Assembly (NCBI GenBank): GCA_963989385.1
Contig: OZ022503.1
Location: 89,439,138 to 89,503,137, forward strand
Source: Ctena decussata
Taxonomy: Eukaryota > Mollusca > Bivalvia > Lucinida > Lucinidae
Reading direction: 5' to 3'
DNA length: 64,000 nucleotides
Part shown: positions 11,131 to 24,645 of the stretch, piece after piece
Layout: the number at the start of each line of letters is the position of its first letter
Position numbering within the stretch: the first letter of the stretch is position 1
Translations under genes and position numbers: made by a program
Notes under the pieces: generated by a model
The model's input: the letters and a program-made list of their open reading frames with translations, nothing else
Told to the model about the DNA's origin: nothing
Database searches by the model: none

Positions 11131-14100
11131 TTTTTGTAAACAAAAGTTTGTGGGACTTTAGCTCCCAAACGGAATAAAAGCTAAAGCTGAAATAGCCTTC
11201 ATTCTATTTCACTTATTTGTGTCTGCACATGTATATGTTTTGCAGAGACTCGAAGCTCTTGAAAATGGAGAAAATGAGGTGTCAATTTTGCATTGGACCC
11301 TATGGGAAAATGCATTAAACGCCTACTGCTCCGACGTTCAGCGACCGATAACATCCATCTTTACACTGTAAACGGTAATTACATAGGTACATGCCTGGGG
11401 CAAGTGACAGCGCAAATAATTGTCCATGTGCAGAGTAATAAAGGGGCAAACTTTTATGTATGGGCTGCAGTGGAAGTTATTCTTAAAAGGTGACTTTCAC
11501 GAATCGTTCTGAAACTGTGCTAAAATTACAGATAATTCCCATATATTTCTTGGGAAAAAATCCCAGAAATTCTCCTTTCTCCGTTGTCGAGATATTCGAG
11601 GGCAAAGTCGTGCAGTTTACGTCTTCCAGGGGCTATAACTCGAAAACTAAAGAACGAGAATTTTTGGCACATATGGTCAATTGAATGTTTATCCCAACCC
11701 TCTCATTTGGCACTAGTTTCAGCCCGAATTGTGCAAGTCACCTAAGGTCACGAATCGTCCCGAACGTGTAGCCCAAATTGTGAAAATTTCAAACCGCTAC
11801 TGCTTGCTTGTATGAGTAGGTAGCCATCTGAAACTTGGCATGTATAAAGGCCATTAACATGTCTACATGCATGCACAATCTTATGTCAACTGATTGCATA
11901 ACTTGCGAACTATAGGCCATCGAAATTTTTGTAAACAAAAGTTTGTGCGACTTTAGCTCCCAAACGGAATAAAAGCTAAAGCTGAAATAGCCTTCATTCT
12001 ATTTCACTTATTTGTGTCTACACATGTATATGTTTTGCAGAGACTCAAAGCTCTTGAGAATGGAGAAAATGAGGTGTCAATTTTGCATTGGACCCTATGG
12101 GAAAATGCATTAAACGCCTACTGCTCCGACGTTCAGCGACCGATAACATCCATCTTTACACTGTAAACGGTAATTACATAGGTTCATGCCTGGGGCAAAT
12201 AACAGCGCAAATAATTGTCCATGTGCAGAGTAATAAAGGAGCAAACTTTTATGTATGGGCTGCAGTGGAAGTTATTCTTAAAAGGTGACTTTCACGAATC
12301 GTTCTGAAACTGTGCTAAAATTACAGATAATTCCCATATATTTCTTGTGAAAAAATCCCAGAAATTCTCCTTTCTCCGTTGTCGAGATATTCGAGGGCAA
12401 AGTCGTGCAGTTTACGACTTCCAGGGGCTATAACTCGAAAACTAAAGAACGAGAATTTTTGGCACATATGGTCAATTGAATGTTTATCCCAACCCTCTCA
12501 TTTGGCACTAGTTTCAGCCCGAATTGTGCAAGTCACCTAAGGTCACGAATCGTCCCGAACATGTAGCCCAAATTGTGAAAATTTCAAACCGCTACTGCTT
12601 GCTTCTATGGGTAGGTAGCCATCTGAAACTTGGCATGTATAAAGGCCATTAACATGTCTACATGCATGCACAATCTTATGTCAACTGATTGCATAACTTG
12701 CGAACTATAGACCATCGAATGTTTTGTAAACAAAAGTTTGTGCGACTTTAGCTCCCAAACGGAATAAAAGCTAAAGCTGAAATAGCCTTCATTCTATTTC
12801 ACTTATTTGTGTCTACACATGTATATGTTTTGCAGAGACTCAAAGCTCTTGAGAATGGAGAAAATAAGGTGTCAATTTTGCCTTGGACCCTATGGGAAAA
12901 TGCATTAAACGCCTACTGCTCCGACGTTCAGCGACCGATAACATCCATCTTTACACTGTAAACGGTAATTACATAGGTACATGCCTGGGGCAAATAACAG
13001 CGCAAATAATTGTCCATGTGCAGAGTAATAAAGGAGCAAACTTTTATGTATGGGCTGCAGTGGAAGTTATTCTTAAAAGGTGACTTTCACGAATCGTTCT
13101 GAAACTGTGCTAAAATTACAGATAATTCCCATATATTTCTTGGGAAAAAATCCCAGAAATTCTCCTTTCTCCGTTGTCGAGATATTCGAGGGCAAAGTCG
13201 TGCAGTTTACGACTTCCAGGGGCTATAACTCGAAAACTAAAGAACGAGAATTTTTGGCACATATGGTCAATTGAATGTTTATCCCAACCCTCTCATTTGG
13301 CACTAGTTTCAGCCCGAATTGTGCAAGTCACCTAAGGTCACGAATCGTCCCGAACGTGTAGCCCAAATTGTGAAAATTTCAAACCGCTACTGCTTGCTTC
13401 TATGAGTAGGTAGCCATCTGAAACGTGGCATGTATAAAGGCCATTAACATGTCTACATGCATGCACAATCTTATGTCAACTGATTGCATAACTTGCGAAC
13501 TATAGGCCATCGAAATTTTTGTAAACAAAAGTTTGTGCGACTTTAGCTCCCAAACGGAATAAAAGCTAAAGCTGAAATAGCCTTCATTCTATTTCACTTA
13601 TTTGTGTCTACACATGTATATGTTTTGCAGAGACTCAAAGCTCTTGAAAATGGAGAAAATGAGGTGTCAATTTTGCATTGGACCCTATGGGAAAATGCAT
13701 TAAACGCCTACTGCTCCGACGTTCAGCGACCGATAACATCCATCTTTACACTGTAAACGGTTATTACATAGGTACATGCCTGGGGCAAATAACAGCGCAA
13801 ATAATTGTCCATGTGCAGAGTAATAAAGGGGCAAACTTTTATGTATGGGCTGCAGTGGAAGTTATTCTTAAAAGGTGACTTTCACGAATCGTTCTGAAAC
13901 TGTGCTAAAATTACAGATAATTCCCATATATTTCTTGGGAAAAAATCCCAGAAATTCTCCTTTCTCCGTTGTCGAGATATTCGAGAGCAAAGTCGTGCAG
14001 TTTACGACTTCCAGGGGCTCTAACTCGAAAACTAAAGAACGAGAATTTTTGGCACATATGGTCAATTGAATGTTTATCCCAACCCTCTCATTTGGCACTA

Positions 14101-15105
14101 GTTTCAGCCCGAATTGTGCAAGTCACCTAAGGTCACGAATCGTCCCGAACGTGTAGCCCAAATTGTGAAAATTTCAAACCGCTACTGCTTGCTTCTATGA
14201 GTAGGTAGCCATCTGAAACTTGGCATGTATAAAGGCCATTAACATGTCTACATGCATGCACAATCTTATGTCAACTGATTGCATAACTTGCGAACTATAG
14301 GCCATCGAAATTTTTGTAAACAAAAGTTTGTGCGACTTTAGCTCCCAAACGGAATAAAAGCTAAAGCTGAAATAGCCTTCATTCTATTTCACTTATTTGT
14401 GTCTACACATGTATATGTTTTGCAGAGACTCAAAGCTCTTGAGAATGGAGAAAATGAGGTGTCAATTTTGCATTGGACCCTATGGGAAAATGCATTAAAC
14501 GCCTACTGCTCCGACGTTCAGCGACCGATAACATCCATTTTTACACTGTAAACGGTAATTACATAGGTACATGCCTGGGGCAAATAACAGCGCAAATAAT
14601 TGTCCATGTGCAGAGTAATAAAGGGGCAAACATTTCTGTATGGGCTGCAGTGGAAGTTATTCTTAAAAGGTGACTTTCACGAATCGTTCTGAAACTGTGC
14701 TAAAATTACAGATAATTCCCATATATTTCTTGGGAAAAAATCCCAGAAATTCTCCTTTCTCCGTTGTCGAGATATTCGAGGGCAAAGTCGTGCAGTTTAC
14801 GATTTCCAGGGGCTATAACTCGAAAACTAAAGAACGAGAATTTTTGGCACATATGGTCAATTGTATGTTTATCCCAACCCTCTCATTTGGCACTAGTTTC
14901 AGCCCGAATTGTGCAAGTCACCTTAGGTCACGAATCGTCCCGAACATGTAGCCCAAATTGTGAAAAAATCAAACCGCTACTGCTTGCTTCTATGAGTAGG
15001 TAGCCATCTGAAACTTGGCATGTATAAAGGCCATTAACATGTCTACATGCATGCACAATCTTATGTCAACTGATTGCATAACTTGCGAAGTATAGGCCAT
15101 CGAAA

Positions 15106-15899
15106 TTTTTGTAAACAAAAGTTTGTGCGACTTTAGCTCCCAAACGGAATAAAAGCTAAAGCTGAAATAGCCTTCATTCTATTTCACTTATTTGTGTCTA
15201 CACATGTATATGTTTTGCAGAGACTCAAAGCTCTTGAGAATGGAGAAAATGAGGTGTCAATTTTGCATTCGACCCTATGGGAAAATGCATTAAACGCCTA
15301 CTGCTCCGACGTTCAGCGACCGATAACATCCATCTTTACACTGTAAACGTTATTACATAGGTACATGCCTGGGGCAAATAACAGCGCAAATAATTGTCCA
15401 TGTGCAGAGTAATAAAGGAGCAAACTTTTATGTATGGGCTGCAGTGGAAGTTATTCTTAAAAGGTGACTTTCACGAATCGTTCTGAAACTGTGCTAAAAT
15501 TACAGATAATTCCCATATATTTCTTGGGAAAAAATCCCAGAAATTCTCCTTTCACCGTTGTCGAGATATTCGAGGGCAAAGTCGTGCAGTTTACGACTTC
15601 CAGGGGCTATAACTCGAAAACTAAAGAAAGAGAATTTTTGGCACATATGGTCAATTGAATGTTTATCCCAACCCTCTCATTTGGCACTAGTTTCAGCCCG
15701 AATTGTGCAAGTCACCTAAGGTCACGAATCGTCCCGAACGTGTAGCCCAAATTGTGAAAATTTCAAACCGCTACTGCTTGCTTGAATGAGTAGGTAGCCA
15801 TCTGAAACTTGGCATGTATAAAGGCCATTCAAATGTCTACATGCATGCACAATCTTATGTCAACTGATTGCATAACTTGCGAACTATAGGCCATCGAAA
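15106..15899 (+). repeat. Unit 20: 794-bp monomer with 1-bp deletion
   Basis: AAACGGTAATTAC of the common sequence reads AAACGTTATTAC here (near 15349), so the unit is one base short. Private changes include CATTCGACC, TTCACCGTTG, GAAAGAGAAT, GCTTGAATGAG and CATTCAAATG. The same full set is present in unit 39 (30211-31004), so the indel is a shared, inherited mark and not a sequencing slip. Confidence 0.9.
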
Positions 15900-16695
15900 T
15901 TTTTGTAAACAAAAGTTTGTGCGACTTTAGCTCCCAAACGGAATAAAAGCTAAAGCTGAAATAGCCTTCATTCTATTTCACTTATTTGTGTCTACACATG
16001 TATATGTTTTGCAGAGACTCAAAGATCTTGAGAATGGAGAAAATGAGGTGTCAATTTTGCATTGGACCCTATGTGAAAATGCATTAAACGCCTACTGCTC
16101 CGACGTTCAGCGACCGATAACATCCATATTTACACTGTAAACGGTAATTACATAGGTACATGCCTTGGGCAAATAACAGCGCAAATAATTGTCCATGTGC
16201 AGAGTAATAAAGGAGCAAACTTTTATGTATGGGCTGCAGTGGAAGTTATTCTTAAAATGTGACTTTCACGAATCGTTCTGAAACTGTGCTAAAATTACAG
16301 ATAATTCCCATATATTTCTTGGGAAAAAATCCCAGAAATTCTCCTTTCTCCGTTGTCGAGATATTCGAGGGCAAAGTCGTGCAGTTTACGACTTCCAGGG
16401 GCTATAACTCGAAAACTAAAGAACGAGAATTTTTGGCACATATGGTCAATTGAATGTTTATCCCAACCCTCTCATTTGGCACTAGTTTCAGCCCGAATTG
16501 TGCAAGTCACCTAAGGTCACGAATCGTCCCGAACGTGTAGCCCAAATTGTGAAAATTTCAAACCGCTACTGCTTGCTTCTATGAGTAGGTAGCCATCTAA
16601 AAACTTGGCATGTATAAAGGCCATTAACATGTCTACATGCATGCACAATCTTATGTCAACTGATTGCATAACTTGCGAACTATAGGCCATCGGAA
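15900..16695 (+). repeat. Unit 21: 796-bp monomer with 1-bp insertion
   Basis: CATCTGAAACTTGG of the common sequence reads CATCTAAAAACTTGG here, adding one base and restoring the 795-bp phase lost in unit 20. Other marks are AAAGATCTTG, CCTATGTGAA, CCATATTTAC, CCTTGGGC and AAAATGTGAC. Unit 40 (31005-31800) carries the same set. Confidence 0.9.
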
Positions 16696-17490
16696 TTTTT
16701 GTAAACAAAAGTGTGTGCGACTTTAGCTCCCAAACGGAATAAAAGCTAAAGCTGAAATAGCCTTCATTCTATTTCACTTATTTGTGTCTACACATGTATA
16801 TGTTTTGCAGAGACCCAAAGCTCTTGAGAATGGACAAAATGAGGTGTCAATTTTGCATTGGACCCTATGGGAAAATGCATTAGACGCCTACTGCTCCGAC
16901 GTTCAGCGACCGATAACATCCATCTTTACACTGTAAACGGTAATTACATAGGTACATGCCTGGGGCAAATAACAGCGCAAATAATTGTCCATGTGCAGAG
17001 TAATAAAGGAGCAAACTTTTATGTATGGGCTGCAGTGGAAGTTATTCTTAAAAGGTGACTTTCACGAATCGTTCTGAAACTGTGCTAAAATTACAGATAA
17101 TTCCCATATATTTCTTGGGAAAAAATCCCAGAAATTCTCCTTTCTCCGTTGTCGAGATATTCGAGGGCAAAGTCGTGCAGTTTACGACTTCCAGGGGCTA
17201 TAACTCGAAAACTAAAGAACGATAATTTTTGGCACATATGGTCAATTGAATGTTTATCCCAACCCTCTCATTTGGCACTAGTTTCAGCCCGAATTGTGCA
17301 AGTCACCTAAGGTCACGAATCGTCCCGAACGTGTAGCCCAAATTGTGAAAATTTCAAACCGCTACTGCTTGCTTGTATGAGTAGGTAGCCATCTGAAACT
17401 TGGCATGTATAAAGGCCATTAACATGTCTACATGCATGCACAATCTTATGTCAACTGATTGCATAACTTGCGAACTATAGGCCATCGAAA

Positions 17491-19080
17491 TTTTTGTAAA
17501 CAAAAGTTTGTGCGACTTTAGCTCCCAAACGGAATAAAAGCTAAAGCTGAAATAGCCTTCATTCTATTTCACTTATTTGTGTCTACACATGTATATGTTT
17601 TGCAGAGACTCAAAGCTCTTGAGAATGGAGAAAATGAGGTGTCAATTTTGCATTGGACCCTATGGGAAAATGCATTAAACGCCTACTGCTCCGACGTTCA
17701 GCGACCGATAACATCCATCTTTACACTGTAAACGGTAATTACATAGGTACATGCCTGGGGCAAATAACAGCGCAAATAATTGTCCATGTGCAGAGTAATA
17801 AAGGAGCAAACTTTTATGTATGGGCTGCAGTGGAAGTTATTCTTAAAAGGTGACTTTCACGAATCGTTCTGAAACTGTGCTAAAATTACAGATAATTCCC
17901 ATATATTTCTTGGGAAAAAATCCCAGAAATTCTCCTTTCTCCGTTGTCGAGATATTCGAGGGCAAAGTCGTGCAGTTTACGACTTCTAGGGGCTATAACT
18001 CGAAAACTAAAGAACGAGAATTTTTGGCACATATGGTCAATTGAATGTTTATCCCAACCCTCTCATTTGGCACTAGTTTCAGCCCGAATTGTGCAAGTCA
18101 CCTAAGGTCACGAATCGACCCGAACGTGTAGCCCAAATTGTGAAAATTTCAAACCGCTACTGCTTGCTTCTATGAGTAGGTAGCCATCTGAAACTTGCCA
18201 TGTATAAAGGCCATTAACATGTCTACATGCATGCACAATCTTATGTCAACTGATTGCATAACTTGCGAACTATAGGCCATCGAAATTTTTGTAAACAAAA
18301 GTTTGTGCGACTTTAGCTCCCAAACGGAATAAAAGCTAAAGCTGAAATAGCCTTCATTCTATTTGACTTATTTGTGTCTACACATGTATATGTTTTGCAG
18401 AGACTCAAAGCTCTTGAGAATGGAGAAAATGAGGTGTCAATTTTGCATTGGACCCTATGGGAAAATGCATTAAACGCCTACTGCTCCGACGTTCAGCGAC
18501 CGATAACATCCATCTTTACACTGTAAACGGTAATTACATAGGTACATGCCTGGGGCAAATAACAGCGCAAATAATTGTCCATGTGCAGAGTAATAAAGGA
18601 GCAAACTTTTATGTATGGGCTGCAGTGGAAGTTATTCTTAAAAGGTGACTTTCACGAATCGTTCTGAAACTGTGCTAAAATTACAGATAATTCCCATATA
18701 TTTCTTGGGAAAAAATCCCAGAAATTCTCCTTTCTCCGTTGTCGAGATATTCGAGGGCAAAGTCGTGCAGTTTACGACTTCCAGGGGCTATAACTCGAAA
18801 ACTAAAGAACGAGAATTTTTGGCACATATGGTCAATTGAATGTTTATCCCAACCCTCTCATTTGGCACTAGTTTCAGCCCGAATTGTGCAAGTCACCTAA
18901 GGTCACGAATCGTCCCGAACGTGTAGCCCAAATTGTGAAAATTTCAAACCGCTACTGCTTGCTTGTATGAGTAGGTAGCCATCTGAAACTTGGCATGTAT
19001 AAAGGCCATTAACATGTCTACATGCATGCACAATCTTATGTCAACTGATTGCATAACTTGCGAACTATAGGCCATCGAAA
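17491..19080 (+). repeat. Satellite units 23-24, linker between blocks
   Basis: Unit 23 shares ACTTCTAGG and CGAATCGACC with unit 1 and has a private ACTTGCCATG. Unit 24 is close to consensus. No higher-order pattern joins them to either neighbour, so they read as background monomers between two HOR blocks. Confidence 0.8.
18286..19080 (+). repeat. Representative monomer (unit 24), near consensus
   Basis: This unit is close to the plurality sequence; the only private change I noted is C to G at unit position 80. Reference points in unit coordinates are: AATAAA at 43-48 and 307-312; acceptor-like TTTTGCAG ending at 115; an open frame 32-241; hairpins at 415-440, 475-495 and 709-731; palindromes TCAATTGA at 547-554 and TGCATGCA at 738-745; TATAAAG at 713-719; and related 42-bp segments at 368-409 and 619-660. 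A hand count on the consensus gives about 26 CpG per monomer, close to what an AT-rich sequence would have by chance. The start of the unit is arbitrary because the true repeat boundary is not defined by the array. Confidence 0.85.
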
Positions 19081-22000
19081 TTTTTGTAAACAAAAGTTTG
19101 TGCGACTTTAGCTCCCAAACGGAATAAAAGCTAAAGCTGAAATAGCCTTCATTCTATTTCACTTATTTGTATCTACACATGTATATGTTTTGCAGAGACT
19201 CAAAGCTCTTGAGAATGGAGAAAATGAGGTGTGAATTTTGCATTGGACCCTATGGGAAAATGCATTAAACGCCTACTGCTCCTACGTTCAGCGACCGATA
19301 ACATCCATCTTTACACTGTAAACGGTAATTACATAGGTACATGCCTGGGGCAAATAACAGCGCAAATAATTGTCCATGTGCAGAGTAATAAAGGAGCAAA
19401 CTTTTATGTATGGGCTGCAGTGGAAGTTATTCTTAAAAGGTGACTTTCACGAATCGTTCTGAAACTGTGCTAAAATTACAGATAATTCCCATATATTTCT
19501 TGGGAAAAAATCCCAGAAATTCTCCTTTCTCCGTTGTCGAGATATTCGAGGGCAAAGTCGTGCAGTTTACGACTTCCAGGGGCTATAACTCGAAAACTAA
19601 AGAACGAGAATTTTTGGCACATATGGTCAATTGAATGTTTATCCCAACCCTCTCATTTGGCACTAGTTTCAGCCCGAATTGTGCAAGTCACCTAAGGTCA
19701 CGAATCGTCCCGAACATGTAGCCCAAATTGTGAAAATTTCAAACCGCTACTGCTTGCTTGTATGAGTAGGTAGCCATCTGAAACTTGGCATGTATAAAGG
19801 CCATTAACATGTCTACATGCATGCACAATCTTATGTCAACTGATTGCATAACTTGCGAACTATAGGCCATCGAAATTTTTGTAAACAAAAGTTTGTGCGA
19901 CTTTAGCTCCCATACGGAATAAAAGCTAAAGCTGAAATAGCCTTCATTCTATTTCACTTATTTGTGTCTACACATGTATATGTTTTGCAGAGACTCAAAG
20001 CTCTTGAGAATGGAGAAAATGAGGTGTCAATTTTGCATTGGACCGTATGGGAAAATGCATTAAACGCCTACTGCTCCGACGTTCAGCGACCGATAACATC
20101 CATCTTTACACTGTAAACGGTAATTACATAGGTACATGCCTGGGGCAAATAACAGCGCAAATAATTGTCCATGTGCAGAGTAATAAAGGAGCAAACTTTT
20201 ATGTATGGGCTGCAGTGGAAGTTATTCTCAAAAGGTGACTTTCACGAATCGTTCTGAAACTGTGCTAAAATTACAGATAATTCCCATATATTTCTTGGGA
20301 AAAAATCCCAGAAATTCTCCTTTCTCCGTTGTCGAGATATTCGAGGGCAAAGTCGTGCAGTTTACGACTTCTAGGGACTATAACTCGAAAACTAAAGAAC
20401 GAGAATTTTTGGCACATATGGTCAATTGAATGTTTATCCCAACCCTCTCATTTGGCACTAGCTTCAGCCCGAATTGTGCAAGTCACCTAAGGTCACGAAT
20501 CGTCCCGAAAGTGTAGCCCAAATTGTGAAAATTTCAAACCGCTACTGCTTGCTTGTATGAGTAGGTAGCCATCTGAAACTTGGCATGTATAAAGGCCATT
20601 AACATGTCTACATGCATGCACAATCTTATGTCAACTGATTGCATAACTTGCGAACTATAGGCCATCGAAATTTTTGTAAACAAAAGTTTGTGCGACTTTA
20701 GCTCCCAAACGGAATAAAAGCTAAAGCTGAAATAGCCTTCATTCTATTTCACTTATTTGTGTCTACACATGTATATGTTTTGCAGAGACTCAAAGCTCTT
20801 GAAAATGGAGAAAATGAGGTGTCAATTTTGCATTGGACCCTATGGGAAAATGCATTAAACGCCTACTGCTCCGACGTTCAGCGACCGATAACATCCATCT
20901 TTACACTGTAAACGGTAATTACATAGGTACATGCCTGGGGCAAATAACAGCGCAAATAATTGTCCATGTGCAGAGTAATAAAGGAGCAAACTTTTATGTA
21001 TGGGCTGCAGTGGAAGTTATTCTTAAAAGGTGACTTTCACGAATCGTTCTGAAACTGTGCTAAAATTACAGATAATTCCCATATATTTCTTGGGAAAAAA
21101 TCCCAGAAATTCTCCTTTCTCCGTTGTCGAGATATTCGAGGGCAAAGTCGTGCAGTTTACGACTTCCAGGGGCTATAACTCGAAAACTAAAGAACGAGAA
21201 TTTTTGGCACATATGGTCAATTGAATGTTTATCCCAACCCTCTCATTTGGCACTAGTTTCAGCCCGAATTGTGCAAGTCACCTAAGGTCACGAATCGTCC
21301 CGAACATGTAGCCCAAATTGTGAAAATTTCAAACCGCTACTGCTTGCTTGTATGAGTAGGTAGCCATCTGAAACTTGGCATGTATAAAGGCCATTAACAT
21401 GTCTACATGCATGCACAATCTTATGTCAACTGATTGCATAACTTGCGAACTATAGGCCATCGAAATTTTTGTAAACAAAAGTTTGTGCGACTTTAGCTCC
21501 CATACGGAATAAAAGCTAAAGCTGAAATAGCCTTCATTCTATTTCACTTATTTGTGTCTACACATGTATATGTTTTGCAGAGACTCAAAGCTCTTGAGAA
21601 TGGAGAAAATGAGGTGTCAATTTTGCATTGGACCGTATGGGAAAATGCATTAAACGCCTACTGCTCCGACGTTCAGCGACCGATAACATCCATCTTTACA
21701 CTGTAAACGGTAATTACATAGGTACATGCCTGGGGCAAATAACAGCGCAAATAATTGTCCATGTGCAGAGTAATAAAGGAGCAAACTTTTATGTATGGGC
21801 TGCAGTGGAAGTTATTCTCAAAAGGTGACTTTCACGAATCGTTCTGAAACTGTGCTAAAATTACAGATAATTCCCATATATTTCTTGGGAAAAAATCCCA
21901 GAAATTCTCCTTTCTCCGTTGTCGAGATATTCGAGGGCAAAGTCGTGCAGTTTACGACTTCTAGGGACTATAACTCGAAAACTAAAGAACGAGAATTTTT

Positions 22001-24645
22001 GGCACATATGGTCAATTGAATGTTTATCCCAACCCTCTCATTTGGCACTAGCTTCAGCCCGAATTGTGCAAGTCACCTAAGGTCACGAATCGTCCCGAAA
22101 GTGTAGCCCAAATTGTGAAAATTTCAAACCGCTACTGCTTGCTTGTATGAGTAGGTAGCCATCTGAAACTTGGCATGTATAAAGGCCATTAACATGTCTA
22201 CATGCATGCATAATCTTATGTCAACTGATTGCATAACTTGCGAACTATAGGCCATCGAAATTTTTGTAAACAAAAGTTTGTGCGACTTTAGCTCCCAAAC
22301 GGAATAAAAGCTAAAGCTGAAATAGCCTTCATTCTATTTCACTTATTTGTGTCTACACATGTATATGTTTTGCAGAGACTCAAAGCTCTTGAGAATGGAG
22401 AAAATGAGGTGTGAATTTTGCATTGGACCCTATGGGAAAATGCATTAAACGCCTACTGCTCCGACGTTCAGCGACCGATAACATCCATCTTTACACTGTA
22501 AACGGTAATTACATAGGTACATGCCTGGGGCAAATAACAGCGCAAATAATTGTCCATGTGCAGAGTAATAAAGGAGCAAACTTTTATGTATGGGCTGCTG
22601 TGGAAGTTATTCTTAAAAGGTGACTTTCACGAATCGTTCTGAAACTGTGCTAAAATTACAGATAATTCCCATATATTTCTTGGGAAAAAATCCCAGAAAT
22701 TCTCCTTTCTCCGTTGTCGAGATATTCGAGGGCAAAGTCGTGCAGTTTACGACTTCCAGGGGCTATAACTCGAAAACTAAAGAACGAGAATTTTTGGCAC
22801 ATATGGTCAATTGAATGTTTATCCCAACCCTCTCATTTGGCACTAGTTTCAGCCCGAATTGTGCAAGTCACCTAAGGTCACGAATCGTCCCGAACATGTA
22901 GCCCAAATTGTGAAAATTTCAAACCGCTACTGCTTGCTTGTATGAGTAGGTAGCCATCTGAAACTTGGCATGTATAAAGGCCATTAACATGTCTACATGC
23001 ATGCACAATCTTATGTCAACTGATTGCATAACTTGCGAACTATAGGCCATCGAAATTTTTGTAAACAAAAGTTTGTGCGACTTTAGCTCCCATACGGAAT
23101 AAAAGCTAAAGCTGAAATAGCCTTCATTCTATTTCACTTATTTGTGTCTACACATGTATATGTTTTGCAGAGACTCAAAGCTCTTGAGAATGGAGAAAAT
23201 GAGGTGTCAATTTTGCATTGGACCGTATGGGAAAATGCATTAAACGCCTACTGCTCCGACGTTCAGCGACCGATAACATCCATCTTTACACTGTAAACGG
23301 TAATTACATAGGTACATGCCTGGGGCAAATAACAGCGCAAATAATTGTCCATGTGCAGAGTAATAAAGGAGCAAACTTTTATGTATGGGCTGCAGTGGAA
23401 GTTATTCTCAAAAGGTGACTTTCACGAATCGTTCTGAAACTGTGCTAAAATTACAGATAATTCCCATATATTTCTTGGGAAAAAATCCCAGAAATTCTCC
23501 TTTCTCCGTTGTCGAGATATTCGAGGGCAAAGTCGTGCAGTTTACGACTTCTAGGGACTATAACTCGAAAACTAAAGAACGAGAATTTTTGGCACATATG
23601 GTCAATTGAATGTTTATCCCAACCCTCTCATTTGGCACTAGCTTCAGCCCGAATTGTGCAAGTCACCTAAGGTCACGAATCGTCCCGAAAGTGTAGCCCA
23701 AATTGTGAAAATTTCAAACCGCTACTGCTTGCTTGTATGAGTAGGTAGCCATCTGAAACTTGGCATGTATAAAGGCCATTAACATGTCTACATGCATGCA
23801 TAATCTTATGTCAACTGATTGCATAACTTGCGAACTATAGGCCATCGAAATTTTTGTAAACAAAAGTTTGTGCGACTTTAGCTCCCAAACGGAATAAAAG
23901 CTAAAGCTGAAATAGCCTTCATTCTATTTCACTTATTTGTGTCTACACATGTATATGTTTTGCAGAGACTCAAAGCTCTTGAGAATGGAGAAAATGAGGT
24001 GTGAATTTTGCATTGGACCCTATGGGAAAATGCATTAAACGCCTACTGCTCCGACGTTCAGCGACCGATAACATCCATCTTTACACTGTAAACGGTAATT
24101 ACATAGGTACATGCCTGGGGCAAATAACAGCGCAAATAATTGTCCATGTGCAGAGTAATAAAGGAGCAAACTTTTATGTATGGGCTGCTGTGGAAGTTAT
24201 TCTTAAAAGGTGACTTTCACGAATCGTTCTGAAACTGTGCTAAAATTACAGATAATTCCCATATATTTCTTGGGAAAAAATCCCAGAAATTCTCCTTTCT
24301 CCGTTGTCGAGATATTCGAGGGCAAAGTCGTGCAGTTTACGACTTCCAGGGGCTATAACTCGAAAACTAAAGAACGAGAATTTTTGGCACATATGGTCAA
24401 TTGAATGTTTATCCCAACCCTCTCATTTGGCACTAGTTTCAGCCCGAATTGTGCAAGTCACCTAAGGTCACGAATCGTCCCGAACGTGTAGCCCAAATTG
24501 TGAAAATTTCAAACCGCTGATGCTTGCTTGTATGAGTAGGTAGTCATCTGAAACTTGGCATGTATAAAGGCCATTAACATGTCTACATGCAAGCACAATC
24601 TTATGTCAACTGATTGCATAACTTGCGAACTATAGGCCATCGAAA
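19081..24645 (+). repeat. Two-unit (1590-bp) HOR, units 25-31
   Basis: Two monomer types alternate X-Y-X-Y-X-Y-X. Y units (19876, 21466, 23056) share six marks: CATACGGAAT, GACCGTATGG, ATTCTCAAAAGG, TTCTAGGGACTA, CTAGCTTCAG and CCGAAAGTGTAG. X units start at 19081, 20671, 22261 and 23851. Three of them carry GTGTGAATTTTG and three carry GAACATGTAG. X units at 22261 and 23851 also share GGCTGCTGTGG, and Y units at 21466 and 23056 share GCATAATCTT. The right-hand dimers are therefore the most recently copied. The last X (23851) has private changes such as CCGCTGATGC and TAGTCATCTG. Confidence 0.9.

Larger units (their letters stand above)
11131..17490 (+). repeat. Eight-unit block, copy 1 (units 15-22)
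   Basis: This run of distinctive monomers reappears about 15.9 kb to the right, at 27031-32595. Unit 15 (11131) has TGTGGGAC, GTCTGCAC, CTCGAAGCTC and ACGTCTTCC. Unit 16 (11926) has GGTTCATGCC, CTTGTGAAAA and CTATGGGTAGG. Unit 17 (12721) has TGCCTTGGACC. Unit 18 (13516) has GGTTATTAC, TCGAGAGC and GGGCTCTAAC. Unit 19 (14311) has CAACATTTCTG, TTGTATG, CACCTTAGG and GAAAAAATC. Unit 20 (15106) has the one-base deletion, TTCACCGTTG and CATTCAAATG. Unit 21 (15900) has AAAGATCTTG, CCTATGTGAA and the one-base insertion. Unit 22 (16696) has AAGTGTGTGCG, AGACCCAAAG, GGACAAAAT and TTAGACGCC. Units 18 and 19 are separate here but fused in the other copy. Confidence 0.9.

Noticed and set aside
13868..14098. 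Minus-strand frame of 76 codons, also at 29768-29998
   Set aside because: It is open only because units 18 and 38 share TCGAGAGC and GGGCTCTAAC, which remove stops. It is the complement of the satellite and has no independent support.
14764..15003. 79-codon frame starting near the TCGAGATATTCG segment in several units
   Set aside because: It appears only when CCTAAGG mutates to CCTTAGG or CCTATAG, which removes a stop. It is a side effect of HOR-specific variants.
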